DNA from: Camellia lanceoleosa
Lineage: Eukaryota; Streptophyta; Magnoliopsida; Ericales; Theaceae
Length of the DNA stretch: 64,000 nt
Direction: 5' to 3'
Assembly: GCA_025200525.1 (NCBI GenBank)
Contig: CM045758.1
Span: forward strand, 58,747,649-58,811,648
A program made the position numbers and the translations under genes. Under the pieces are notes generated by a model, which was given only the letters and a program-made list of their open reading frames with translations, did not search any database and had not been told where the DNA came from. Numbering within the stretch: position 1 is the first letter of the stretch; every line of letters begins with the position of its first letter. Below, one piece after another: positions 1 through 9,760 of this stretch.

Positions 1-151
1 AGTGACGGCTGATCGTAGGTAAATTATTCAAATTAAAGTTTTTGGTCCAACCTTACTTTACCATCAAATTACCACCTCAATCAATACCCCAAAATAAAAT
101 AAGGAGGTTCCAAATGCACTAATAAAAATGTCAAGGGCACTCTCACATTCC
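1..151. other. AT-rich flank, no gene seen
   Basis: AT-rich DNA without a supportable reading frame. It lies downstream of the broken Copia gag (which reads leftward) and does not resemble Copia gag or pol, so the Copia element is cut off or rearranged before this point. Confidence 0.4.
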
Positions 152-294
152 ACGCTCGAGCGTCGCTTCCCACACTCGAGCGTACGCAGACCAACAAAGC
201 CGTCCGCTCGAGCGGAGATTCACAACTCCCAGGATTTCGGGCCTTCTGAGAACCACTCAAGTCTGCTCAAGCATCAACTCCCCCGCTCGAGCGG
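152..294. repeat. Cluster of CGCTCGAGCG palindromes
   Basis: Four copies of a GC-rich palindrome lie within about 145 bp of otherwise ordinary sequence: ACGCTCGAGCGT (152-163), a one-mismatch copy (172-183), TCCGCTCGAGCGGA (203-216) and CCGCTCGAGCGG (283-294). Two weaker CTCAAG variants lie between the last two. The flanking bases differ between copies, but each copy keeps its own symmetry. The function is unknown. The cluster sits where the Copia gag frame breaks. Confidence 0.8.
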
Positions 295-708
295 AGGGAA
301 AAATTCTATATCGTTACACATGTGCAGCATCTCGAATTGGCCACGTAACACCTGGAGTCGAACTCTGATCGTCTTCTCAATTCCACGGTGTGAATTGCGA
401 AGAATACTCCATGCCTCTTTAGAGGTTGCTTTTACTGAAATCTTCTCAAAACTTGACTCATCAGTGCCTTGATAGAGTAGATACAAGGCCTTTTTATCTC
501 TCTGCATTGAATCTTTTAATGTCATCTTCTGAGCTTCATTTAAATTTTCTTTATCTTCGAGAGTAGCTGGCTCGTCATATCCTTGATCCACTAACTCCCA
601 CAAATCTTGTGAGGCTAGTAGGACTTGCATTTGAATACTCCAATTTTCATAGTTCTCCTTGCTGAGTTTTGGAAACTAGAGCTGAAAGAAGTTGTTTGTG
701 TTGGCCAT
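274..708 (-). pseudogene. Ty1/Copia gag remnant (UBN2-type), broken
   Basis: The start is ATG at 706-708, and the first codons read MANTNNFFQL before an in-frame TAG; the frame then continues through SKENYENWSIQMQVLLASQD. The stretch QDLWELVDQGYDEP, then DKKALYLLYQ, SSFEKIS and KEAWSILRNS is the usual N-terminal gag of plant Copia elements (UBN2 / gag-polypeptide family), which coats the element RNA in virus-like particles. Homology is lost after the segment VRLQVLRGQFEMLHM, where the palindrome cluster begins, so about two thirds of gag and all of pol are missing. The LTR and primer site to the right fix its orientation. The early stop and the truncation make it a pseudogene. Confidence 0.85.
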
Positions 709-1383
709 TGGTTGACTTTAAAAATCTGTAAATTTTCAAGACGGAATTTGCAAATTCTGACTGTACAGATGTGTCCAGAATACTCCAAATAGTTGGAAAG
801 CACTATTGGATCACCAAAAACGGACTCCAAATGGCTCAGATCAAGCGAAAATAGTTTTGACGCTTCAGATCTGCGGCTGCACCTTAGCCGCATCGCACTA
901 GATTAATCTTCGCTGTGCTAATGTCAGTGGCTTGGTCAACGGCGCAGTCAATGCGGCTTGGTTAGCGGCGCGACTCAGGCTCAGCTCGGTCGGCGGCTCC
1001 GGTCAATGGCGGCTTGGAGGCGCGGCTTGGCGAGGCGCGGCTGAACGGCTTGGCGTGACGTCAGCAATGACGTTGTCGATGACGTCAGCTTTTGGATCCG
1101 GATCTGGATCGGGGCTAATGGATCAGATCAGATACCAGATGAATCGGACTCTGCAATCCCAGTGAAGAAGACGCGTGGAGGAGCGTGGGCGCATAGCGAC
1201 GACATCAAGAGGCGCGTGGAGCGCGTGCAGGGCCGTCTGATCTGCTTTTTCGACGCAGTTTTCACCGCTGTGCTCGTCACTTCGAGGGCCTCAACCTGGT
1301 CAGATAAAAAGTGCATTTCGACCACTTTGATTTCTGGACAATTTTTTAGAACACACCCTATTTTGCTGAAAGTGCACAAAACC
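709..1383 (-). other. Untranslated leader of the Copia remnant
   Basis: This stretch separates the primer site from the gag start. At about 675 bp it is long for a Copia leader. Its middle (about 890-1260) is much more GC- and CpG-rich than its surroundings and repeats the word GGCTTGG several times. It may include a later insertion. I see no protein in it that I can support. Confidence 0.45.
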
Positions 1384-1397
1384 GGCTCTGATATCAC
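1384..1397 (-). other. Primer binding site of the Copia element
   Basis: On the minus strand the sequence directly inside the LTR reads GTGATATCAGAGCC. This is the initiator-methionine tRNA primer site of plant Copia elements (TGGTATCAGAGC) with a changed base, placed one base after the LTR end. Confidence 0.85.
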
Positions 1398-1758
1398 TGT
1401 TGGTGGGAGTGGGGTGCAAACCACTGTTGGTGATTCACAATGAGAGGATTAATACTTAACCAAATTGAAATTAAATTCACTCAAAATGATTCTAAAAAAT
1501 TACAGAGCATGAACTACAATTTTCTCTCATTTTATTTTATTTTCTCCCACATTCTGAATTCTCAAAACACATAGCTATATATAGATAAAACTAATAATGT
1601 GAACGTATTAAATGCAATTACGGCTAGCATTAAATGCAACTATGGTTAGCAACCAACCATCTTGATTTCAGCCTCCATTTTTGACAAACTTAATTGCAGC
1701 CTCTACTCTTAGGCCGGTGGAAAAAATAAATTTTTTATATCAAGATTACTTCACAACA
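1398..1758 (-). mobile_element. Copia 5' LTR (361 bp)
   Basis: The segment is bounded by TGTTGG and CACAACA, giving TG...CA ends with a 5-bp terminal inverted repeat (TGTTG/CAACA). It abuts the primer site on its inner side. On the minus strand a TATATATAG box lies near 1572-1580, as expected for an LTR promoter. The partner LTR is not in the window, so a target-site duplication cannot be checked. Confidence 0.8.
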
Positions 1759-1762
1759 GTTA

Positions 1763-2830
1763 GGCCATCTCCAACGCTGCACTAAATCGATCACCAAATT
1801 TAAATTTGGTGAAAAAGTTCCTTTTTTTGTACTCCAATGGTTTCATCAAACCTGTATCAAATTGAGAATTTAACAAATGTTTCACCAAATTGGAATGTCT
1901 TGCACCTTTCAGCAATTTACTGTGCATAGCCGTTGAGTGTTGACCCACCGGACGACCGGCCATATGTCACCCCAGATGACCACCTCAAGGAAAAATTTGT
2001 AAAAAATTTACGTTGACCGGTAGACCCTTGGATGACCACCTCTGCATCTTTTTTTTTTTTTTTTTTTTTGACCTGCCTTCTTTGTTGGTTAAAAAAAATC
2101 ATGATTTGGGGCAATCTCGAATGAGACACTTTGATTTAAAGAGGACTTTCAAAAATAATAAAAATTAGATTCTCCAATGCAAAAAAGCAATTTGATCAAT
2201 ACATATATGCAAATCAGATAATCTACTCAGCAAATCCAAAAGAAAGCCTTGTATGATCAATTTGTTATAGTCCATATTTATATATATAACTATATTCAAA
2301 CACACACACATACACACACACCCATATATATATGATCAATCAAATAAATTTTGAAAGATATATTACATATAGACTCTGTAACATTTTTGGTTGAATAAGA
2401 CTGAATACACAAAAAAGAAAGGAGAGCAGAGCATATTATCACCATGATTGTTGGTGCAGGCAAGCTTGAAAGTGATATAGCCAGCATCACCAAGTCTCCT
2501 TTCATACATGTCAACAAGTTCTTCATTTCCAACCCAAAACTCCTGTCACAAACAATCACAATTTTGCATTTAAGTATCCGAATTGATCAAAATCATCCAT
2601 AAACAGAGAAGAAAAAAAAGGGAAAATCATACAAGTAGTGCACTTATTAACCTAGATTACAGTTGCCGGTCGATCGGCCAGACGTCCGGCCGGTTGTCTC
2701 CTCGGTCGACCTGTGTTTTAATGACAGTTACAAATTCACCGTTGGAGTGGCTAATATCAGATAGAGGAATTCGTGTTTATTTTTTTTACTCAGATTTGAT
2801 GAAATATTTGGTGAATCGTTGGAGATGCCC
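1763..2830. mobile_element. PIF/Harbinger-like element, TTA duplications
   Basis: The left end GGCCATCTCCAACG and the right end CGTTGGAGATGCCC form inverted repeats of about 14 bp. Both are flanked by TTA (1760-1762 and 2831-2833), the 3-bp duplication of Harbinger elements. The 1068-bp body has no transposase that I can recognise. It is AT-rich with GC-richer shoulders (1930-2040 and 2650-2720), a T run (2047-2069) and CA/TA repeats near 2300-2330. The left duplication starts one base after the Copia LTR ends. Confidence 0.75.
2443..2542 (-). pseudogene. Exon-like fragment inside the Harbinger-like element
   Basis: On the minus strand a TTTGTGACAG acceptor is followed by an open 33-codon stretch starting EFWVGNEELVDMYERRLGDA and ending TFKLACTNNH, then a GTGATAAT donor. 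Its composition and codon order look like coding sequence, unlike the AT-rich DNA around it. I do not recognise the protein. The most likely reading is a host exon captured by the transposon; a chance open frame cannot be excluded. Confidence 0.35.
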
Positions 2831-3525
2831 TTATCTCTTACAGGTGTATTACCCTTTTTTTTTATAAAAAAAATATATATATATTTAAAGTACTTTTTAC
2901 ATATATATATTTTTTATTTTATAAAAAGTGCTCTAAGGTTTGTCTCTTATAACAAAATAAACCTTGAGTTTTAAAATTGGTCAATTTAAATCTTAATCTT
3001 TTTATTTATTTTCAATATCCCATTGACATATTTTCATTAAGTAAAACTGACGAAAAAATAGTATTTAGTCAGTAAACTCAATGTATGTTTACATAACATG
3101 TTTAAAATACGCTTTTTCATTGAGCTTAATAACTAAAATATCATTTTTTTTGTGAGTATTACATAAAAAAAATAGATATTAGATTAAAAACATATCAAAA
3201 TATTAGGGTTCAAATTGATAAAATTACAAATTCAAGATTTATTTTGCTATCAAACCCTAGTTTTGTGTGTGTGTAATTTCCCCAAAATTAAATATTTGTG
3301 AAAATATAAAAATATCTATAAAAATATATTGAATTTTAAAATTTTTTTTTTGTATTTAGTGAATTTTTATAAGATTTTTTTTTTCTCAAATTTTAATTTT
3401 TAAATATATTTAGATTAAATGGATTTTAAAAGAAAAAAATACAAAAAATATTTTTAAATAATTTAGTAAAAAAAAAAATAGCTCTAAAACTTACACACAT
3501 AAAAAAAATTGTGTTTAAAAACTTA
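2831..3525. other. AT-rich intergenic DNA
   Basis: Very AT-rich, with runs such as TATATATAT near 2870-2920 and many A/T homopolymers. No gene and no clear element boundaries seen. Confidence 0.5.
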
Positions 3526-3893
3526 AAGGTAAATTACATATACACTTTATGAGATTTGCTTAAAATATGAATTACCCCCTGTGATGTTGGAAATTAAAAA
3601 TACCCCATTCCCATAATTTTTTATTTAACAAAATTAATAAAAAAAACAAAATTCCTAACTACTCTTTTATGCAACAATAAAATTATCAGAATTATTAATT
3701 AAAATATATTTATGGTATCATTAAAAACCGTTAATTGACTTAATAATTTATTAATAAAAATAGTCATTTATTATATGATTAAAAATTTAAAAGAGTGAAA
3801 TATAATTTCAAGAATCATAAGGGAGAGAATTCATATTTTAAACAAATCTTAAGAAGAGTATTTAAAATGAGAAATAATATTTATATGTAAAAT
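3526..3893. mobile_element. Small MITE with long inverted ends
   Basis: The left end (about 3530-3600) and the reverse complement of the right end (about 3810-3893) share a long imperfect match built around GATTTGCTTAAAATATGAATT, followed by GGAAATTA against TGAAATTA. That makes an inverted-repeat element of about 370 bp. The exact tips and target duplication are not clear, and there is no coding capacity. Confidence 0.5.
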
Positions 3894-3898
3894 CTATG

Positions 3899-4727
3899 GG
3901 CACTTATGGGCCGGTCCTGTTGACTAGACTTGCTTATAAGTCCTATTCTGTTTTTCACTTATCAATATCTCTAGAATGTCCTCTCCTCACCTATTTCATC
4001 CTCATTTTTCACTTAACATTGTAATAGATTTATCTAGATTTATCACTGTATCAATATTTATCAAACAATTAATTATTTACTCTCTTTCACTATCACACTC
4101 ACACTTACATACAATCACACTCCTTCTCTTATTAAAAAAAAACACACTCACACACATATATATAGAAAATAGTTTCCTCAGTGATAAAACACAATTTTTT
4201 TTCAAAACATAAGTTTACAAGCAATTGGCTGAGACAATAAAATAAAGAGGTGTGATCTGAATAATCTTTGTATCTTTCATCATTATAATCATCACCTTAC
4301 AAATCCAAAAAAAAAAAAAAATTACTAAAAAGTAAATCCAAACAAAACAAAAAACACCTCTAATTAGGAGGTTTTTTCAGATTCCGGCGTGATTTTCGAA
4401 GTTTTTCCAGAAGATTTTTTTGTGATAGAGTATAAATTGGGATGGTAGAGTATAGATTGGAGAAGATAAAGTGTAAATCGAAGATAGTAAAGCATAGTTA
4501 AAGAAGAGAATGCAGATCAATGACAGTGGAGGTAGATCGGCTATAGTGGTGGTAGATCGGCGACGATAGAGTGTAGATCGACGATATTGAAGGTGATTGG
4601 TCATGAGTGGTGACAGTGGCAGTCAGCAGTGGACGGTGGTAGTAACTGTGGCTAGTGACAGTGGATGGTGACGGTAAGTGTGGTGGTGGTGGCGATATGT
4701 GGTGGTAGTGTGAAGCTTTAGAAATGG

Positions 4728-4775
<48 letters not shown>

Positions 4776-4924
4776 AAAAAGATCTCTACGAAATATTCAA
4801 GAGAAAAGAGAAGATATTTAATGGGGATAATATAGATAGTTGAGGAGCTATTAGTGCATCTGAAGAGTCAACAGGACTTAATGATAATTAAGTCCACTTT
4901 AGGCACTTGCCCGTAATAAACCCT
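3899..4924. mobile_element. Candidate non-autonomous element with 10-bp direct repeats
   Basis: The segment is flanked by the 10-bp direct repeat AAAATCTATG (3889-3898 and 4925-4934), a length fitting a Mutator-like duplication. The ends hold weak inverted similarity (AAGTCCT and CCTGTTGAC words near 3920-3950 and 4868-4905). The right half is a G/T-rich run of GTGGTGGTAGATCGG-like words. No transposase is seen. The call is tentative. Confidence 0.3.
4736..4774. repeat. (GA)n microsatellite
   Basis: An uninterrupted GA dinucleotide run of about 39 bp. Confidence 0.95.
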
Positions 4925-4934
4925 AAAATCTATG

Positions 4935-7586
4935 TACATAATGTACATAAACTCTCATACAGGACTGGCTTTGTCCCAAAGAAGACAAAGTAACCACTTT
5001 GGGCCTTAAAAAATTGAGTAGAAAAAAGGCCAATTTGGAAGATCTTGATAAAAGACCCTTATAAAATTTGGTGAAAATTCAAAACTAATAGATGGTCGAC
5101 GTAGTATTTAAAACTCATGGATAATTGATTTTATTAGAAAAAATAAAAAAATTATTGATATTGTGAGTTATTTGAAATTAATGGAGCATTGTTTCTCAAA
5201 TACATGTATTGTGTATGTAATACAATTATTTATCCTAGTTATAGTTATCAATGGGAAAACAACTTTTTGAATTTAAAGTTGATTAAATATTACTTTCGGT
5301 CAATTATGACACAAAAAAATTGAATGAATTATACTAGTTATAGTTATCAATTATGAATTGTTCTTTCTATCAGCAGCGTTAAGAAAAAAATAAAAAAATA
5401 AAAAACATAATTTTTTCTAAAAAATATATTAAAATATCAAGCCTTAAAACTGGCAAAGCCGACCGTACTCTCACATCAAAACAAGGATAGGTGACTAGTC
5501 TTTGTTGCTGGACTCGCACCCGCTTATTTTCTTGGGTTGGTGGCTCGTCCAGCTGGCAGATAACCTTCGGCAACTCCAAAACTATTTGCCTTGGTTTAGA
5601 TTGATTTTTTTTTTTTGAAATTAAATTTTTTATTTTTTGAAATTTTTTAATATTTTAAGTAAATTTTTTTTTTTTGGATGAATAAGTAAATTTTTTTTAT
5701 TTTCTAAATACACATAACTTATATACATTTAAAAAGTAAGTATTTGTGAAACAAATATTTAAAAAATTTAATAAATGCACAAGAGCACGAAAATATATTA
5801 AATTTTTATAGTTTTTGTATTTAATGAATTTTGTAAATATTTTTTCATAAATATTATACTTCTTAAGTGGGCTCAAATTTCTAAAAAATTGACTCAATAT
5901 TTTAAACCAAACAAGGTGATTCATTTAAAAAAATACTTTTAGGTTTTTAATTCGTATTTTTTTTAAAATTTTAATAGCTTTTCTAAAAAGTTCACTTAAT
6001 ATTAAATATGTATATATAAATTAGTAAGTTTTCATATTTTTTATATTTTAAAAATTTTTGTAGTATTTTTTTATAAATATTTTATTTTTTAAATACATCT
6101 ACACTAGATGCATCTAGAAAGTAAAAAAAAAAAATGACCAAAATATTTTTAAAAATTTACTAGAAATAAAAAAATATGAATTCAAGATTCAAAATCAAAT
6201 AGAGTCATTGGAGAAGACAACTTATTTGATATATTATTTTTATTTTTAAGAAAATAAAATTGATTTCAAAAGTTTCAAAAATTTTGGAAATAGAAAAAAA
6301 AATGTTTTTATTTGTTTTCAAAACAAATTTTTACTCTCTTATTGTTCCCCCACCACCCACTGGCATCACCAACCACCACTGGATAGCCACCAATGATCTT
6401 GCAACAAGCACCCTGTGATCTCCAACGACACTCTAGTTACCAACTCCAACAACCATTGCCAGCCACCTCAATCGTCAATTACCGTATTAGTCTATTGTCT
6501 ACCGTTAGCCACCACTTTCGACAACTCTCGAAACATATGCTAACAAAGTATGTTGTCTTTTCTTTTTTAATTTTTTTTTTTTCAAAAATTGACATCAAAT
6601 GATTTAAATTTTAGAGATATATATATATTTTTTTCTCTCAAGTATGAAATAATAAGATTTTGAAATTTGAGACAAAACTCACTAAAACAACATGGAGGGA
6701 ACAACTTAACTACCAAATGGACGAATAATTTCTTTTTTTCTATAAGAAAGTTTACTAATTTCCATTAAATTACTCCAAATCATATTTATAATTAGACATT
6801 CAGTAAATCAAATCAAATTACAAAGCTAAAATATAGCGACGTTTGTACTAAGTTCATTTTTTTTAATTATTTTTTTGTTATTTACATCTTCCTTACTTTT
6901 TTCTTTTGAATTCCATGTCACTAAAATTTCTCACCAACTTTTGTCCCTATTTTGAGACTCTCCCACACGCGAGACTTGGAATCTCACAAAGGGCACTGAT
7001 ACGTTGCTTCTTGAGCTTCATCGTCCACCGTCAATAGGATTGTTAAACGAATCAAATTAATTGATTTTGATTTATTTTCAGTTTATCAAAACTCATTTAA
7101 GATTGAGTTAAGTTGAAATATAATTTTAAATTTATTAAGTTTTTAAGTCAAACTTAAATAACCTACTGCTCAGTTCGATAAGTTTATATGTATAATAAAA
7201 AATCAAGTCATTTGAACTTGATTTGTGTTTGACTCATTAAAATTTCATTCAAGAGTCAACAAGCTAAACCGAAACATATTTTGAAACTTGTTATGTTTTT
7301 AAACTAAAGTTAACAACTTATTACATTGCTCAACTAGGCTCGTTAATAGGCGCAACCGTTGAGTCACTTGCATTCAGTACAGAACCTACTAATAGCAGTG
7401 TTGGTGTATTTACCACCATAAAATAAATTTAGGCAAAAATAAATATTGAGCAAGAAAAACTGTCACAGTAAGAACACACAAAATTTAATATGATTCAACT
7501 AATTAAGTCTATGTTCACATATCTTTCCACTTTGTCCACAATTAATTACGTGATTACATATCATTTACTATTACTAAAATAACGTG
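4935..7586. other. AT-rich intergenic DNA with one GC island
   Basis: Mostly AT-rich sequence with A/T runs and no supportable gene. A GC-richer island (about 5443-5580) has an open minus-strand frame beginning MELPKVICQLDEPPTQ, which I do not recognise; it could be a decayed transposon or captured fragment. A C-rich island near 6345-6540 has short CCACCA words but no convincing protein. Confidence 0.45.
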
Positions 7587-7699
7587 TTACACTACAACAA
7601 AAAAGGTCTATGGTGACGAAAACGCGTGATGAAAAAATATTTCGTCTCCAAATATACATGTTTTAGGGATGAAAATAAGATTTTGTCTCCAATTATACT

Positions 7700-8131
7700 T
7701 GTGGGGACCAAATATTGGGAGTCGTAAAGAGGCAGAATAGTTGAAGTTGGAGAGTCGAAATATATATAGCACTCGGCACTGTCTCGCACGTTCAAATCCT
7801 ACCCTATTTGGCCAAATAGCCGGTTGAGCAAGGGGCCGAGTGAAAAGTGGTTTGCTACAAAAGAAACCGAATAGCGAATTGAAAGTGGGCCCAATCCTGA
7901 GGCCCAAGAAAAAAAAGATATAAATAGAAGAACATTAGCCAGAAAGAGGTATGTGAGAACTAGCATGTTTAACTTAAGATACAAGCAATCAAGAGAGTAT
8001 ACACTGACTTATCCGTTGGAGTGCTAATTCCGGTACCCCCGATCGGAGTGTTCATTCTTTTTCAGGTGGCTAGCTGAGGATCACGAGCGTCCCCCAAGAT
8101 CTAAAGAGTATTTCCAAACCACTTCTCCACA
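7700..8131 (+). mobile_element. 5' LTR of element A
   Basis: 432 bp from TGTGGGG to CTCCACA. Possible promoter boxes are TATATATA (7761-7768) and TATAAATA (7919-7926). It matches 46118-46549 along its full length. Confidence 0.95.
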
Positions 8132-8133
8132 AT

Positions 8134-8152
8134 TGACACTGTCTGTGGGAAT
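8134..8152 (+). other. Primer binding site of element A (mutated)
   Basis: TGACACTGTCTGTGGGAAT follows the LTR by two bases. It resembles the TGGCGCCGTCTGTGGGAA-type site seen after many plant Gypsy LTRs, with changes in the first half. Confidence 0.6.
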
Positions 8153-8166
8153 ACTCAAATACATCC

Positions 8167-8672
8167 ATGGCGGGCGTAACGGAAGACCCTCCGATAGTCA
8201 CTGACGAAACCACACAGAGAGACGACCTCACTCCAACAAACATGCTTGGACTAGAGACTATCGCCGCAAGACGTGCCTTGAACTTCGCCTCGCCCTCAAC
8301 TTCAGCGCCTGAGACAATGCAAGCGATCATGGAACAAGCAAAGCAAAACGAACAGAAGTTGGAGAACATGATCGCTGAGAATGAACGTCTCCGCCAGGAT
8401 TTGGCCTTGGAAGTGGCGAAGTCCAAACAAGCTGTACGCCAAGATCTGGAGCGACCTCTGAGGGCAGGTGGTCGACGACCTCAAGCCCGACAACAAGACA
8501 CTGATAGCGACTCCGACTCATTATTCCTGGAGCCCAAGAAGAAGGGATGACCCGAAACTACCAGTTCCTTTGCAGAGAGTCCACATATAAGGCATAAGCG
8601 AAGAAGAAATAGTTCAGACGAAGAAGACCAGCACGATCCCTTTGTACGACGGATTGCAAGGGCAGTGCTACC
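8167..8672 (+). pseudogene. Element A gag, N-terminal part, cut by element B
   Basis: ATG at 8167 opens a 127-codon frame (MAGVTEDPPIVTDE...) with a predicted coiled-coil stretch (EQAKQNEQKLENMIAENERL) and an acidic/Ser run, ending at an in-frame TGA (8548-8550). The frame continues past it to HDPFVRRIARAVLP, the place where Gypsy gag usually enters its capsid core. The LTR of element B begins at 8673, directly after that motif. The capsid core, zinc knuckle and protease are not present anywhere else in A, so they were lost with the deletion at about 38304. Gag would form the virus-like particle; this copy cannot. Confidence 0.75.
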
Positions 8673-8889
8673 TGTAGACACCCCATTTTGACCGTCCTCA
8701 AGACTTGGACGTCACCGTTTGAACACTCGGTGATTATCCATGTTTGTGTTCGTTTGGAGTTCCCGGAGGTCTCGGCTACGCGCCCTGCCTCAGGATCTCC
8801 GAACTCGACCGTTTTGTGTCTGGTTTTGCACCAAACACCTGTATTTTGCCTTGGAGGGGCAGGGAATGCCTTGTGAGGCATCCCCACGC

Positions 8890-9150
8890 ACCACCGGTAG
8901 TGGCTAGAGGCCACCGGCTGGTTTTTGTTTCCACCGGCAATGTCTGTGGCCGGTCGGCACTCTTTGTTGCCGGTCGGCAGTCATTTTTGTGAAAATGACA
9001 TTTTTGGCCAGCCGACTACTGTTCATCTGCTTTTGCAGATATTTTAGGACAGCTGTGTGGCATTTGGTTCCCTTCCATATAGGTGTATGGAGGGATGCCC
9101 TCCTTGTAAGCTTGTTGTATAAGCTTTACAAGTTGGTTGCCTATAAGAGA
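8890..9150 (+). promoter_or_regulatory. LTR promoter of element B: palindromic boxes and TATA
   Basis: GCCGGTCGGCA boxes (near 8952-8983) are followed by an imperfect version of the C-family palindrome (9070-9094) and then by CTATAAGAG (TATA box 9142-9147). The same order is found in the LTRs of element C. The role as promoter is inferred from the TATA box and from position in the LTR. Confidence 0.6.
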
Positions 9151-9584
9151 GGGGTCTCTTCTCTTGGCAAAAGGTTGGAGAATTTTGGAGAGAAGAAACA
9201 CAGAGAGAAGCTCTGGTTTTAGGGTTAGGGTTCATACATATCTCCTATCTCTCTTTTTCTCTCTTTGTATTCTAGGTGTTTTAACCCATACTATTGCACA
9301 CAAACACCTAGTGCTTCACCTTCCTTTGGCTACTGAGATTCTAAGGGGCTGGTTTTGGTGTTTTGGAGCTGGATTCAAGCCAAGAAGGGCTGTTGGAGCA
9401 TCATTTGTGAAGGTGGTCTACAAGGGTGAGAAACTTCCCTTTTATTCCTCATTTTTGCATTGCTTTTCTACCTATCTTAGAGATGTTTTTGTGCTTAGTG
9501 TATAATACAAAAAAGTTCTGTTTTTTAGCCCTCTTGATTGTTTATTAAGAGTGTTTTGTGGTTTGGGTTTGTTTGACCCCTCCT

Positions 9585-9760
9585 AAGCCTTGTAAGGCTC
9601 CTTTTTGTGCTATTTTTGTGCAAGTTTCGAGACTTTGGTGTTTGGGCCTCTTCACCACTGAAATCTTGAGGGATTTCAGTGGTGGAGATGGTGCCTTGAA
9701 GTCTCCAAAAGGGGAGGGCCACCCCCTCTCCTTATTGTCCTTGAAAGGGACCCTTTTTGG
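9585..9760 (+). ncRNA. Hairpin cluster in the LTR-derived RNA of element B
   Basis: Several stem-loops follow one another about 450-600 bp after the TATA box: AGCCTT/AAGGCT (near 9589-9602), CACCACTGAAATC (9653-9665) with GATTTCAGTGGTG (9672-9684) around the loop TTGAGG, a GGGGAGGG/CCCCCTCTCC stem (near 9709-9730), and GTCCTT/AAGGGAC (near 9737-9752). The same set is conserved in the LTRs of C. These are parts of a structured leader, not a separate RNA gene; function unknown. Confidence 0.6.

Noticed and set aside
2296..2559. 87-codon minus-strand frame ending VCVCVCV
   Set aside because: Its end translates a CA repeat and its frame differs from the exon-like one at 2443-2542.
5379..5579. 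Frame MELPKVICQLDEPPTQ... as a host gene
   Set aside because: Too short, no known family, surrounded by AT-rich DNA; listed only as a GC island.
9217..9232. Telomere-like TTTAGGGTTAGGG word in the LTR of B
   Set aside because: Only two units; such telo-box words are common in plant leaders and promoters. Not an interstitial telomere.
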